Shown here: positions 48,293 to 57,346 of the stretch, one piece after another
Position numbering within the stretch: the first letter of the stretch is position 1
Layout of the letters: each line of letters opens with the position of its first letter
The notes under the pieces: generated by a model
The model's input: the letters and a program-made list of their open reading frames with translations, nothing else
Told to the model about the DNA's origin: nothing
Databases searched by the model: none
Assembly (NCBI GenBank): GCA_027051095.1
Contig: JALUAM010000007.1
Location: 1-64,000, forward strand
From: Acidilobaceae archaeon
GTDB lineage: Archaea > Thermoproteota > Thermoprotei_A > Sulfolobales > Acidilobaceae
Length of the DNA stretch: 64,000 bases
Direction: 5' to 3'
Translations under genes and position numbers: made by a program

Positions 48293-50713
48293 GTGGTTGA
48301 CAAAGTCACTTTTCAAATCCTGGATGTTAGCTACGAGGTGCGGGGGGGCAAGCCGCGGATAATTCTCTGGGCTAGGACAGAGGATGATAAGCGCGCCGTG
48401 CTTTTCTACGACGACTTTAGACCGTACTTCTATATCTTACCCGAGAGCGAAGAGAACCTAGAAGACCTTATACCCATGGTGAAGAGGCTTTCATCGCCTA
48501 AGAGCCCTATTTTGAGAGTTGAAGTTGTCGACAGAAAGTTTATAGGCAGGCCTGTCAAGGCGCTGAAAGTTACAACCCTTGTGCCAGCCCACGTGAGGGA
48601 GTATAGGGAGGAAGCGTCTAGACTGCATGGAGTTAAGGACGTGCTTGAAGCAGATATACCATTTGCCCTCAGGTTCATGTTAGACTTCAACCTTTACCCT
48701 CTAAGATGGTATACGGCTAGAGTGGAAGAGGAGAGGGTGCCTCAGGGGTATCAAGTTGATAGCGCTTATAAGCTGTTGGAGAGGCCTGAGGAGGAGCCTT
48801 CATACGTGAACGTTGACCCCTTAAAAGGCTTGAGAGTTATGGCTTTCGACATAGAGGTGTACAATACACTTAGAAGCCCGGACCCTAGAAGAGACCCTAT
48901 AATAATGATCGGGCTCTGGAGCTATCCCGACGAGGAGGAACCGCTCATAATGGAGGCAGAGGGCAAGAACGATAGAAAGCTTATCCAGAGGTTCGTGGAG
49001 GAGGTTAGGAGGCGAGACCCCGATATAATAGTGGGCTACAACCAGAATAGGTTCGACTGGCCTTACCTCATGTCGCGTGCCAGGCTACACGGTATCAAAC
49101 TGTCGGTTGCAAGAAGGCCCGGGGTGGAGCCTAGCCAGGGCCTATACGGTCATGTAAGCGTCTCTGGCAGGCTCAATGTGGACCTCTTCGACTTCGCTGA
49201 GGAGATTAGGGAGGTCAAGGTTAAGAGTCTAGAGGAGATCGCTGATTATCTAGGCGTCATGCCCAAGGAGAAGAGGGTTATATTGGAGTGGTGGCAGATA
49301 GGAGAGTACTGGGACGATCCCGAGAAGAGGGAGGTCCTCAGGCGCTACCTTAGGGACGACATAGTATCTACCATGGGGCTGGCATGGAAGTTCCTGCCCT
49401 TCGGAGCACAGCTGAGCCAGGTTTCAGGGCTCCCTCTCGACCAGGTGATGGCGGCCAGCGTGGGCTTTAGGCTCGAGTGGAGGCTTATGAGGGAGGCTGT
49501 TAAGCTGGGTGAGCTTGTGCCTAACAGGGAGGAGAGGGGAGAGGAGAGCTACACGGGCGCCATAGTGCTGAAGCCTAAGCCGGGCCTCCACGAGAACGTA
49601 GCCGTGCTTGACTTCGCAAGTATGTACCCCAGCATAATGGTCAAGTACAATGTGGGCCCTGACACGCTGGTTAGGCCCGGAGAGCCATATAGCCCTGACG
49701 AAGTCTACGAGGCGCCGGAGGTCGGCCACAAGTTTAGAAAGAATCCGCCAGGCTTCTTCAAGAAGATCCTTGAGAGGTTCCTGTCCTGGAGGAGAGAGAT
49801 AAGGAAGAAGATGAAGGAGGTAGACCCGGAAAGCCCCGAGTATAGGCTTCTCGACGAGAGGCAGAAGGCTATCAAGCTCCTGGCAAACGCGAGCTACGGG
49901 TACATGGGGTGGCCCACCGCGAGATGGTATTGTAGGGAGTGCGCCGAGGCTGTTACAGCGTGGGGCAGGTCTATCATAAGGAAGGCTATAGAGACCGCTA
50001 GGAGGCTAGGCCTAGAGGTCTACTACGGCGACACTGATAGCTTGTTTGTTGAGTACGAGCCTTCGAAAGTGGAAGAGCTAATCAGGACTATTGAGGAGGA
50101 GCTGGGGTTTGAAATTAAGCTTGAAAAAGTGTATAAGAGAGTGTTCTTCACCGAGGCTAAGAAGAGGTACGCTGGACTCACCCAAGACGGCAAGATAGAC
50201 CTGGTTGGGTTTGAGGCAGTTAGGGGTGATTGGAGCGAGCTAGCTAAGGAAACCCAGGCTAGAGTCGCCGAGATAGTGTTGAAGACGGGCAGCGTCGAAG
50301 AAGCAGTGAAGCACGTGAGAAGCGTGATATCAAGGCTCAGGAGGGGGGACTTCGACGTTAAAGAGCTAACGATTTGGAAAACGCTGACAAGGCCTCCCAG
50401 CAGGTATGAGGCAAGGCAGCCTCACGTGACTGCAGCACTCATAATGATGAGGCAGGGGATAAGGGTTGAGCCTGGCATGAAGATAGGATACGTGATCGTG
50501 AGAGGTTCGGGCCCATTGCATGCCAGGGCTAAGCCATACTTCCTTGCGAGGAAGAGCGAGGTGGACGTTGAATATTATATAGATAAGCAGGTGGTGCCTG
50601 CGGCCTTGAGGATACTAGGCTACTTCGGGGTCACGGAGAAAAAGCTCAAAGGAGGAGGCCAGTCTAGCCTGCTCGACTTCCTCGGCGGGTCGAAGCCTAG
50701 AGGAGGTCGTTGA
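48293..50713 (+). CDS. polB: Family B DNA polymerase
   Basis: 806 aa replicative or repair polymerase. 3'-5' exonuclease motif I FDIEVYN near 185-191, exo II region GYNQNRFDWPYL near 250, exo III YLRDDIVST near 355; polymerase motif A LDFASMYPSI near 440, motif B LLANASYGYMGW near 528, motif C YGDTDS near 577. Length fits the shorter Desulfurococcales polymerase (about 800 aa), not PolB1. TATA (TTATAAA, about 48269-48275) makes GTG 48293 essentially leaderless. The 3' end overlaps dnaG by 17 bp (convergent). Confidence 0.95.
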   Translation: MVDKVTFQILDVSYEVRGGKPRIILWARTEDDKRAVLFYDDFRPYFYILPESEENLEDLIPMVKRLSSPKSPILRVEVVDRKFIGRPVKALKVTTLVPAHVREYREEASRLHGVKDVLEADIPFALRFMLDFNLYPLRWYTARVEEERVPQGYQVDSAYKLLERPEEEPSYVNVDPLKGLRVMAFDIEVYNTLRSPDPRRDPIIMIGLWSYPDEEEPLIMEAEGKNDRKLIQRFVEEVRRRDPDIIVGYNQNRFDWPYLMSRARLHGIKLSVARRPGVEPSQGLYGHVSVSGRLNVDLFDFAEEIREVKVKSLEEIADYLGVMPKEKRVILEWWQIGEYWDDPEKREVLRRYLRDDIVSTMGLAWKFLPFGAQLSQVSGLPLDQVMAASVGFRLEWRLMREAVKLGELVPNREERGEESYTGAIVLKPKPGLHENVAVLDFASMYPSIMVKYNVGPDTLVRPGEPYSPDEVYEAPEVGHKFRKNPPGFFKKILERFLSWRREIRKKMKEVDPESPEYRLLDERQKAIKLLANASYGYMGWPTARWYCRECAEAVTAWGRSIIRKAIETARRLGLEVYYGDTDSLFVEYEPSKVEELIRTIEEELGFEIKLEKVYKRVFFTEAKKRYAGLTQDGKIDLVGFEAVRGDWSELAKETQARVAEIVLKTGSVEEAVKHVRSVISRLRRGDFDVKELTIWKTLTRPPSRYEARQPHVTAALIMMRQGIRVEPGMKIGYVIVRGSGPLHARAKPYFLARKSEVDVEYYIDKQVVPAALRILGYFGVTEKKLKGGGQSSLLDFLGGSKPRGGR

Positions 50714-51965
50714 AAGTCAGGAACTTGACGCTACCCGGCTTATAGGTTATCTTGCTGCCCATCCTAGACCCTACTAGCAGCGCTACACCCTTGTCCTCGG
50801 CTAGGTTGAGTAGCCTCTGAGTTATGATGCCGTCGAATACTACAGCGTGGATGGTGCCTTTCTCAGCCTGCTGAAGCCTCTCGAAGAGCTCCCTCACCTT
50901 GACCCTATCGACCTCTTTCCACTCCTTGTCGTACAGGACGGCTTCTAGAGTGCCTGGTAGCTTCCTTATATTCTCCAAGACTTCCTTGGGGATAGCCATA
51001 GCGACGGTCTCGGTCTTCTCCTCTTTCTTAGCCTCCTCCGCAGTCTTCTCTTCCTTAGCCTCTACCGGCTGAGGGGCCGGGGCTTGAGCGGTCTTCTCCT
51101 TTTCTTCCACGGCTTCCTGGGTAGTCTTCTCCTCCTTCTCCTCCACGAGGCCTAGCTCCTTTGCGACGGTGGATGCCGGCACCATCTGGTTGAGAGCCCT
51201 TGCTATCTCCTTACCCGTGAGCTCCTCTACTTCCTTGCCCTCGGGCGCCCTCGCCACGTAATCTACCTTCATCTGGGGGAGCACGTTCTTTAGTATAAGC
51301 TCGCCGCCTCTATCGCCGTCGACGAAGAGGACTATCTTCTTCCTCTCCGCGAGCTTTTTAATAGTCTCGGGGACCTTACCCCTAGCGCCTTCCAGGGCTA
51401 TAACGTTGGTGTAACCGTACCTGAGCAGGTTCTGAACGTCGCCTCTGCCCTCAACTACTATCACAGTGTCGGCCTGGTCCACTCCAGGCCCTGCAGGCAG
51501 CTTCTCTGGGCCGTACTCGATTATCTTAGCCTGCTTAGCCTGCTCCTGCTGGATGACCTCCCTCACGATCTCCTTTATGTCGGGCTCCCTCTCGCGCATG
51601 TGCTCTAGAAGCTCTCTAGCTCTGGCTATTATCCTCTTTATCTTGTCGGCCCTAAGATCTTTGATCTCCTCGACTACTATTCTGGCCTGGTAGGGCCCTA
51701 TCTTGTCTACGGTCTCGAGCATAGCTGCTATTATGCTGGTGTGCACCCTGTCGAGGTTGCTAGGGACAAGTATCTGGCCTACAGTCTTCGTCCCCTGGTA
51801 CTTGATTTCAACGTGTATCCTGCCTATCTTGTCTTTCTCCTGAAGCTCCTCCAGCGAGAAGCCCGTGCCTAGAAGCCCCTCAGTCTGGCCGAAGATCGCG
51901 CCTATCACGTCGTGTCTATCTACCCTGCCGTCAACCTCTAGCTTAGCCTTGATGAGGTACTTCAC
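50697..51965 (-). CDS. dnaG: DnaG-like primase / exosome subunit, archaeal
   Basis: Archaeal DnaG with a Toprim core: VIVVEGRGDVQNLL near 168-180 and LFVDGDRGGELIL near 212-224. The N-terminal domain (GAIFGQTEGLLG) and the C-terminal domain match the archaeal type that associates with the exosome. A Lys/Glu-rich low-complexity linker runs about 283-340. Convergent with polB. Start ATG 51965. Confidence 0.93.
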   Translation of the reverse strand: MKYLIKAKLEVDGRVDRHDVIGAIFGQTEGLLGTGFSLEELQEKDKIGRIHVEIKYQGTKTVGQILVPSNLDRVHTSIIAAMLETVDKIGPYQARIVVEEIKDLRADKIKRIIARARELLEHMREREPDIKEIVREVIQQEQAKQAKIIEYGPEKLPAGPGVDQADTVIVVEGRGDVQNLLRYGYTNVIALEGARGKVPETIKKLAERKKIVLFVDGDRGGELILKNVLPQMKVDYVARAPEGKEVEELTGKEIARALNQMVPASTVAKELGLVEEKEEKTTQEAVEEKEKTAQAPAPQPVEAKEEKTAEEAKKEEKTETVAMAIPKEVLENIRKLPGTLEAVLYDKEWKEVDRVKVRELFERLQQAEKGTIHAVVFDGIITQRLLNLAEDKGVALLVGSRMGSKITYKPGSVKFLTFNDLL

Positions 51966-52079
51966 CCTCTAACACCTCTGCTTAGCTCCTTCTCCGGAAG
52001 CCCCTGCGACTAGATACTCCCGACTTTAATGTGAGGGAAGAGGGAGAGGTTAAAACGATCTGGTGTGCAGCCTGGGACC

Positions 52080-53159
52080 CTACCTGGTAACGCGGGACTC
52101 GATCTCCCTCACCAGGGAGGCTAGCTCCTTGTCGCCTAGCAGTGCATCCCTGACAGGCCTAACTAGCTCTATCAACGCGTCGGCCACGGCATTCTTAAGG
52201 TCTAGGGGGTGGAGTCTGCCTTCAAGGTAGTCCTTCTCAAGCTCGCTATAGCTCTCATAGGTCACGGGTCCCCCGTACTTCTGCGGCCTATCAACGTGTA
52301 GCTTGAATCCGGGCCTAGCGAAGAGAATGTACCTGGCTATCTCGATCACTGGATTCCCCTCGGTCTGCCTGGGCGGGCAGTAGGCCTTCCTGATTTTCTC
52401 TCTTATCTCGTCGTCCGAGTCTGTGACGAATATCGCGGACTCGGGCTTAGACTTGCTCATCTTAGCCTCCATAGCGGCTTCATCGGCCTCCACGCCCTCC
52501 ATCCTGGAGTGGCCTCTAAGCCCTGTCACTATCGGCGTGTGAACAGCTATGGGCTTCTTTACCCCCAGCTTCTCTGCTATGTCCCTTGCAAGCATGTGAG
52601 CTTTACGCTGGTCAAGGCCTCCCAGAGCTATATCCAGGTCCATGTAGAAGATATCTGTCACCTGCATGAGCGGATAGATCAGCTTGGAGAAGTCGGTTTC
52701 CGCCTCCTCCGCTCTCCTCCCCATTATGGTCAGGGCCCTCTTCACCCTAGCCAGCGTAGCCATCTTAGAGGCCCTTATGAGAAGAGACCAATAATCCACG
52801 TCGCTGACAAGGTCCTCGGCGTAGACGTACTTCACGCTTCCAGGGGGCACTCCTAGAGCTTCGAGGACCCTCTCTACAACCCTAGCGGCGCCCCTAATGA
52901 GGTTAAGGTCTCCCCCTAGCTTGTCGTTGATGTATGCGTGCCATGTTGCCGCTAGAACTTTAAAGTCGATCCCTGCTTCAACCATGTCCTTAACCTTGAA
53001 CATCCACACGAACCAGCCCACGTGGACGATACCGCTCGGCTCATAGCCTATGTAGCCTTTAAGCTTCTCGCCGGTCTCTAGCTTGGACTTCAGCTCGTCT
53101 AAGGTGACAACCTCCACGGTATTCCTCGTTATAAGCTCGAGCCTGCCCTCTAAATCCAA
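52080..53159 (-). CDS. tyrS: Tyrosyl-tRNA synthetase
   Basis: Class I synthetase of archaeal type: YIGYEPSGIVHVGW near 36-49 (HIGH equivalent HVGW), TDIFYMDLDIALGGLDQRKAHMLARD near 170, and KMSKSKP near 234. Length 359 is standard. A TATA box (CTTATATAC, reading the minus strand at about 53197-53205) lies about 40 bp upstream. Confidence 0.94.
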   Translation of the reverse strand: MDLEGRLELITRNTVEVVTLDELKSKLETGEKLKGYIGYEPSGIVHVGWFVWMFKVKDMVEAGIDFKVLAATWHAYINDKLGGDLNLIRGAARVVERVLEALGVPPGSVKYVYAEDLVSDVDYWSLLIRASKMATLARVKRALTIMGRRAEEAETDFSKLIYPLMQVTDIFYMDLDIALGGLDQRKAHMLARDIAEKLGVKKPIAVHTPIVTGLRGHSRMEGVEADEAAMEAKMSKSKPESAIFVTDSDDEIREKIRKAYCPPRQTEGNPVIEIARYILFARPGFKLHVDRPQKYGGPVTYESYSELEKDYLEGRLHPLDLKNAVADALIELVRPVRDALLGDKELASLVREIESRVTR

Positions 53160-53213
53160 TACAACCCCCCGCGGATATAGGGCGAGGGGGTCGGGAGTAT
53201 ATAAGGGGCGGGG

Positions 53214-54605
53214 TTATACCCCGCAGATGCAGGCCCCAAACTCGCCCCCGTGACCCTTCTTCTTTAACTCCAGGAACCTGTCTATGAGAACCTTATGCTC
53301 CGGCCTCTCCCTCAAAATCCTCTTGAAGACGCCGGCCATCTTCATCACGTTTATCTCCCAACTCCTCAATGCAAAGCATACGTAGCAGCCTATCCTGTAG
53401 AAGCCAGCCTCGTAGAGGGGGTTCAGCGGCAGCCCGTTCCAGAGTATATAGGTCTGAACGTGGCTGCCGCTCCACAGCTTTATAGGGGAGACCACAGGAT
53501 AGCCTAGCTTCTCGTCGTACCTCAGGACAGGCCTCTTCCCCCTCTTCTCTGACTCCCCGTCCCTATCGCCTGTGACAACTATGGTCTTGCCCTTAGCCGC
53601 CTCCCTAAAGCCCTCCCTCAGGGCATCCAGCTTCCTCCCAGTACACCACCTATATTCCGGGTCGGGCATAGGCATCCCCTCGAGTAGGAGCCCCTCGTCG
53701 ACGTTAGCCCTCTTATAGATGAGGTCGACTCCAAGCTTGGAGGCAACCTTCTCCACGTACTCGGCGTTCTCGAGGAAGTCTATCCCCGTGTCGACATAGA
53801 CAGCCTTAACCCTGTCTCTACCGTAGGCCTTTAGCGCTATTATCAGCGCTGCGGTCGAGTCTTTGCCGCCGCTCCACGGTACTATCACTGTGTCGGGGTC
53901 TGGGGCCAGCCTTCTCAAGATCTCTATAGACTTGGACTCCAGCGCTTCCATCACAGGCGTGTTTTTCTCGACGAGCCGTTCCAGGCTCACCCGCTTAGCC
54001 TGAGCCCCCCTCCGCGGGACGGCCTTAGGCACCTCGCCCTTATCCTCAGCGTAGAACTCTCCCACGACGGAGTCGCCACTAAAGACTATGTGTTTGCCCT
54101 TCTCGGCTTTGAATAGAAGGGGCACGCTGCCGACACTTCTCATCATGAACAGGCTAAGGGTTCTAGCGCCCCTGCCGTAAAGGAAGAAGCTGTCACCCTG
54201 CGGCGTATAGGGTATACCCTCAAGCTCGGAGCCCCCAAGCCCCCCAGAGAATATGTATGCCTCTCCGTCCCAGAACGTCGCCAGCCTTATCCTAGCCCTA
54301 GCTTTATTAATATAAGAATAAATCATTTCAATAGTGTTATTCCTCACCTTGGAGGCCCTTGTTACTATGACCGCGCTGAGAGGGGGGGCCAGTGCCTGCA
54401 AGTCGGAGGCTATGCCTTCATCCTCCCTGCCCAGCAGGACGACGCTGAACGGCTCCATGGCGCCTGCTAGCTCCTCTAAGAGCGCGTCACCCCTGCTGCC
54501 ACCGCCTGCTGCTGCTACCTCTATTCCCCAGCCAGGCATGAATCTTTCCAGCGCCGCCTTAACAGCCTTAGCGTCTTTCCTACCCCTAACTATTATCTTA
54601 AGCAT
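53214..54605 (-). CDS. PAPS-reductase-like PP-loop enzyme with N-terminal domain
   Basis: The C-terminal half is an adenine nucleotide alpha-hydrolase: PP-loop PWSGGKDSTAAL at 243-254, VYVDTGIDFLEN near 268, RWCTGRKLDALR near 318 and GCYVCFALRSWE near 406. Cysteines in RWC, GCYVC and the C-terminal CICG could bind a cluster. The first 200 residues form an unrecognised domain. Similar archaeal proteins are annotated as phosphoadenylylsulfate reductase but are probably not assimilatory; the reaction is uncertain. Confidence 0.75.
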   Translation of the reverse strand: MLKIIVRGRKDAKAVKAALERFMPGWGIEVAAAGGGSRGDALLEELAGAMEPFSVVLLGREDEGIASDLQALAPPLSAVIVTRASKVRNNTIEMIYSYINKARARIRLATFWDGEAYIFSGGLGGSELEGIPYTPQGDSFFLYGRGARTLSLFMMRSVGSVPLLFKAEKGKHIVFSGDSVVGEFYAEDKGEVPKAVPRRGAQAKRVSLERLVEKNTPVMEALESKSIEILRRLAPDPDTVIVPWSGGKDSTAALIIALKAYGRDRVKAVYVDTGIDFLENAEYVEKVASKLGVDLIYKRANVDEGLLLEGMPMPDPEYRWCTGRKLDALREGFREAAKGKTIVVTGDRDGESEKRGKRPVLRYDEKLGYPVVSPIKLWSGSHVQTYILWNGLPLNPLYEAGFYRIGCYVCFALRSWEINVMKMAGVFKRILRERPEHKVLIDRFLELKKKGHGGEFGACICGV

Positions 54606-54684
54606 GACTTAACGGCACCTACTCCCGGCCCCCACGCATTAATAAGATGTAGCAGCTTGAGCCTTAAAGAAAAGCACTAGGCCC

Positions 54685-54873
54685 TCACTTAAGGCTCTTT
54701 AAGACTCTGTCAACCCTAATCTTCTCAAGTATGTCCTTAGCCTTTTGGAGGGCCTCCTCGCGTGACTGGGCAGACACGTTGACGTAGAAGTTTGTGCCCT
54801 TAACCCTAACCCTATACCTCTTCTCGCCGAGGAGCACGTATTCCTCTACTATCTCAAGCTCCAAGCTGGACAC
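54685..54873 (-). CDS. Small conserved hypothetical protein, 62 aa
   Basis: Beta-beta-helix protein (IVEEYVLLGEKRYRVRVKGTNFYVNVSA, then EEALQKAKDILEKI), 62 residues, well-formed. Divergent from the RuvC-like gene; a TATA-like AAAGTTATAG lies upstream on its strand (54880-54892). No family recognised; resembles small archaeal proteins linked to RNA or protein binding. Confidence 0.55.
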   Translation of the reverse strand: MSSLELEIVEEYVLLGEKRYRVRVKGTNFYVNVSAQSREEALQKAKDILEKIRVDRVLKSLK

Positions 54874-55045
54874 CTATAACTTTGATAGCCGGCCGAGGCT
54901 ATATTGGGGTGAGGGGTGAGGGTTAGCCTTAGCCGGGGCCCTAGGCGCCCGCAAGGTAGTAATATGGCTTGACGGGAGGCCTGCCGCCCTGAGGCTGCTC
55001 AGGGAAGCACGGGATATACTGGGTCTTCAGGGCGTAAAGATCATA

Positions 55046-55588
55046 GTGCCCGCTCGCCTCGATGACCTAGACGGGGTTAAGGGCGACGTGGTAGTAGCGC
55101 CTCCCAGAGGCCCCGAGAGGGCCGCTGCCATAAGGCTCGCCTCGATGACCTCGGCGGGGCTAGTTAGCGACGAGAGGCCTAGAAGGGCGCTCTTCAAGTC
55201 ACTAGCTTATCCTCAAGACAGCTTCTCAAATGTCGCGATAGGAATCGACCCTGGCAGGTCCTGTGCAGCTGCCGCGGTGGCAGACGGCCTGTTCATATGG
55301 TATTGGAGCGGCGAGTGCGTCGATCTGCCTGTAACCGTGGAATCGCTGATAGAGGACCTAGCGCCCTCCAACGTGAAGATATACGTGGGGCTCGGCCCGG
55401 GGGGCCTCGAGGTAATAGAGATGCTCGGCTTAGACAGGATTTCAGTGTACGGTGTGCCGGAGGAGGGTTCGACCTCGTCGCCCTTCCACCCCCCTCTAGG
55501 CCTTGTGGAGGCGATAAACGACGAACACGTTTTAGCGGCCCTCACAATAGCCTATAAGGGGCTGTCGTCTTGGCCTCGGCGAGCCTAG
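55046..55588 (+). CDS. RNase H-fold (RuvC/YqgF-like) protein, start unresolved
   Basis: NVAIGIDPGRSCAAAAVADG near 62-81 is the first strand pair of a RuvC/YqgF-type RNase H fold with the metal-binding Asp; further strands KIYVGLGPGGLEV and the late acidic INDEHVLAALTI fit the fold. GTG 55046 is the first ordinary start, but the frame is open and protein-like back to about 54923 (VVIWLDGRPAALRLLREARDI), so the true N-terminus is probably there with an unusual start or a frameshift. It overlaps ubiD by 19 bp. Function unknown. Confidence 0.6.
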   Translation: MPARLDDLDGVKGDVVVAPPRGPERAAAIRLASMTSAGLVSDERPRRALFKSLAYPQDSFSNVAIGIDPGRSCAAAAVADGLFIWYWSGECVDLPVTVESLIEDLAPSNVKIYVGLGPGGLEVIEMLGLDRISVYGVPEEGSTSSPFHPPLGLVEAINDEHVLAALTIAYKGLSSWPRRA

Positions 55589-56880
55589 CAGACTACCTAG
55601 AGCGCGCTGGCTACGAGAGGGTGGAAGGCGTCCTCTCGCGCGAATACGAGGTCTCAAGGCTCCTCGCTGAAAGGCAGGGTTGCGGGCCGGCTCTAGTGTT
55701 CAGCGTCGAGGGCTCCGATCTTGAATCCGCGGGCAACGTGGTAGACACCAGGGAGAAGCTGTATAGGGCCCTCAGTGTGGAGGGCGACGAAGACGCTTAT
55801 AAGAGGCTGCTGGAGGCCATGTCCTCGCCCCGCCGGTTGAGCATCGTTGGCGCTCCTAAGCTCAGAGAGGCTCGGAGGGGTCTGCTGAGCCTGCCAGCGG
55901 TCAAGTTCTACGAGGGCGAGGCGGGCCTGTACCTCTCCGCGTCGATCTACATAGCGTGCTACGGGGGTATATGCAATGCTAGCATACATAGGACGCTAGT
56001 CCTGGGTGAGAAGGAGGCCACCGCCAGGATAGTCCCAAGGCACCTATGGGCTCTCTACACTGAAGCTAGGCGGAGGGGCGAGGACTTACCCGTAACCATA
56101 GTTCTAGGAGTCCATCCAGCCGTCCTGCTGGCTGCAGCCTCCAGCCCCAGGCTGGGGGTCTTTGAGCTTGAGGTCGCGTCGAGGCTCCTCGGGGGCCTAG
56201 AGGCGTATGAAAGCCCGGTTCACGGCAACCCCGTGCCACTCGGCGCAGGAGCTGTCATAGAAGCGTGGATCACGGGCTCGACTGTGGACGAGGGCCCCTA
56301 CGTCGACGCTTTGCTGACCTACGACAGGGTCAGGAAGCAGCCTCTCATAAGAGTCGAAGGCGTTTACATAGACCCCGACGGCATCGGCCACGTAATTCTG
56401 GGGGGTGGGCTGGAACACGCCATCCTAATGGGGTTTCCGAGGGAGGCCGCTATATGGGAGGCGGTCTCCAGAGCAGTTCCGAAGGTGAGGAAGGTCAGGT
56501 TGACTCCAGCCAGCGGTGGCTGGCTACACGCGGTAATATCTATAGAGAAGCAGCATGAGGGTGACGGTAAGACCGCTATAATGGCGGCCTTCGCAGCCCA
56601 CCCAAGCCTGAAGCACGTGATAGTTGTCGACTCTGACGTAGACCCCGACAACCCGTGGGAGGTGGAGTGGGCCATAGCCACACGCTTCCAAGCTGACAAG
56701 GACTTAGTCATAGTTAGGAACGCTAGGGGGTCGACACTAGACCCTAGCTCCGAGGATGGGCTCACAGCTAAGATGGGGCTCGACGCGACTAAGCCGCTGA
56801 ACGCGGGGCCCGGCTTCAAGAAGGGCGTCATACCTGGCCTCAAATCGTGGGGCTGCAGGGTGCGGGAGGGCCATGGCTAG
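55570..56880 (+). CDS. UbiD-family decarboxylase (candidate anhydromevalonate phosphate decarboxylase)
   Basis: prFMN-dependent decarboxylase fold: [30 protein letters not shown] near 137-165, the [12 protein letters not shown] block near 180, [16 protein letters not shown] near 236, and [15 protein letters not shown] near 288, then [19 protein letters not shown] near 358 with acidic residues. Archaeal UbiD homologues of about 430 aa act in the modified mevalonate pathway of crenarchaea. TTG start inside the previous gene; overlaps the Nudix gene by 8 bp. The exact substrate is inferred. Confidence 0.82.
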   Translation: MASASLADYLERAGYERVEGVLSREYEVSRLLAERQGCGPALVFSVEGSDLESAGNVVDTREKLYRALSVEGDEDAYKRLLEAMSSPRRLSIVGAPKLREARRGLLSLPAVKFYEGEAGLYLSASIYIACYGGICNASIHRTLVLGEKEATARIVPRHLWALYTEARRRGEDLPVTIVLGVHPAVLLAAASSPRLGVFELEVASRLLGGLEAYESPVHGNPVPLGAGAVIEAWITGSTVDEGPYVDALLTYDRVRKQPLIRVEGVYIDPDGIGHVILGGGLEHAILMGFPREAAIWEAVSRAVPKVRKVRLTPASGGWLHAVISIEKQHEGDGKTAIMAAFAAHPSLKHVIVVDSDVDPDNPWEVEWAIATRFQADKDLVIVRNARGSTLDPSSEDGLTAKMGLDATKPLNAGPGFKKGVIPGLKSWGCRVREGHG

Positions 56881-57343
56881 GACCTACCCTAAAGCGCCCG
56901 TTGTGGGCGTGGGCGCCCTGGTCCTTGACTCGGGGCGGATACTGCTTGTCAGAAGAGCGTATCCTCCGGGGAAGGGGCTCTGGAGCGTGCCCGGCGGCCA
57001 CGTAGAGCTGGGAGAGGGCTTGTTGGAGGCGGCCGAGAGGGAGCTGCTCGAGGAGACGGGCCTCGAGGGTGAAGCCCTTGGGGTGGTTAACGTTGACGAC
57101 GCGATAACCATTGACGGGAGGGGGGTTAGGTATCACTTTGTGCTCATAACGGTGCTGGTAAGGGTCAAAGGCGGGATTCTAAGGCCCGGCGGCGACGCCC
57201 TCGAGGCCCGGTTTTTCACCCTAGAGGAGGCTAAGAGGCTGGAGCTAACCCCCTCGACTAGGGGGCTTATAGAGAAGATCGAGAAGGGGCTTATATGCAT
57301 TGATAGGCCCATACCCGTGAGGAGATACTCACCGAGGGACTGA
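56873..57343 (+). CDS. Nudix hydrolase
   Basis: Nudix box GX5EX7REUXEEXGU present as [26 protein letters not shown] near 41-66. The N-terminus [34 protein letters not shown] is typical of ADP-ribose or NDP-sugar hydrolases. Length 156. The start overlaps ubiD, the end precedes the aminopeptidase by 3 bp: one operon. Substrate unassigned; Nudix enzymes in isoprenoid gene sets are sometimes isopentenyl phosphate- or prFMN-related, but this is speculative. Confidence 0.88.
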   Translation: MARTYPKAPVVGVGALVLDSGRILLVRRAYPPGKGLWSVPGGHVELGEGLLEAAERELLEETGLEGEALGVVNVDDAITIDGRGVRYHFVLITVLVRVKGGILRPGGDALEARFFTLEEAKRLELTPSTRGLIEKIEKGLICIDRPIPVRRYSPRD

Positions 57344-57346
57344 GCG

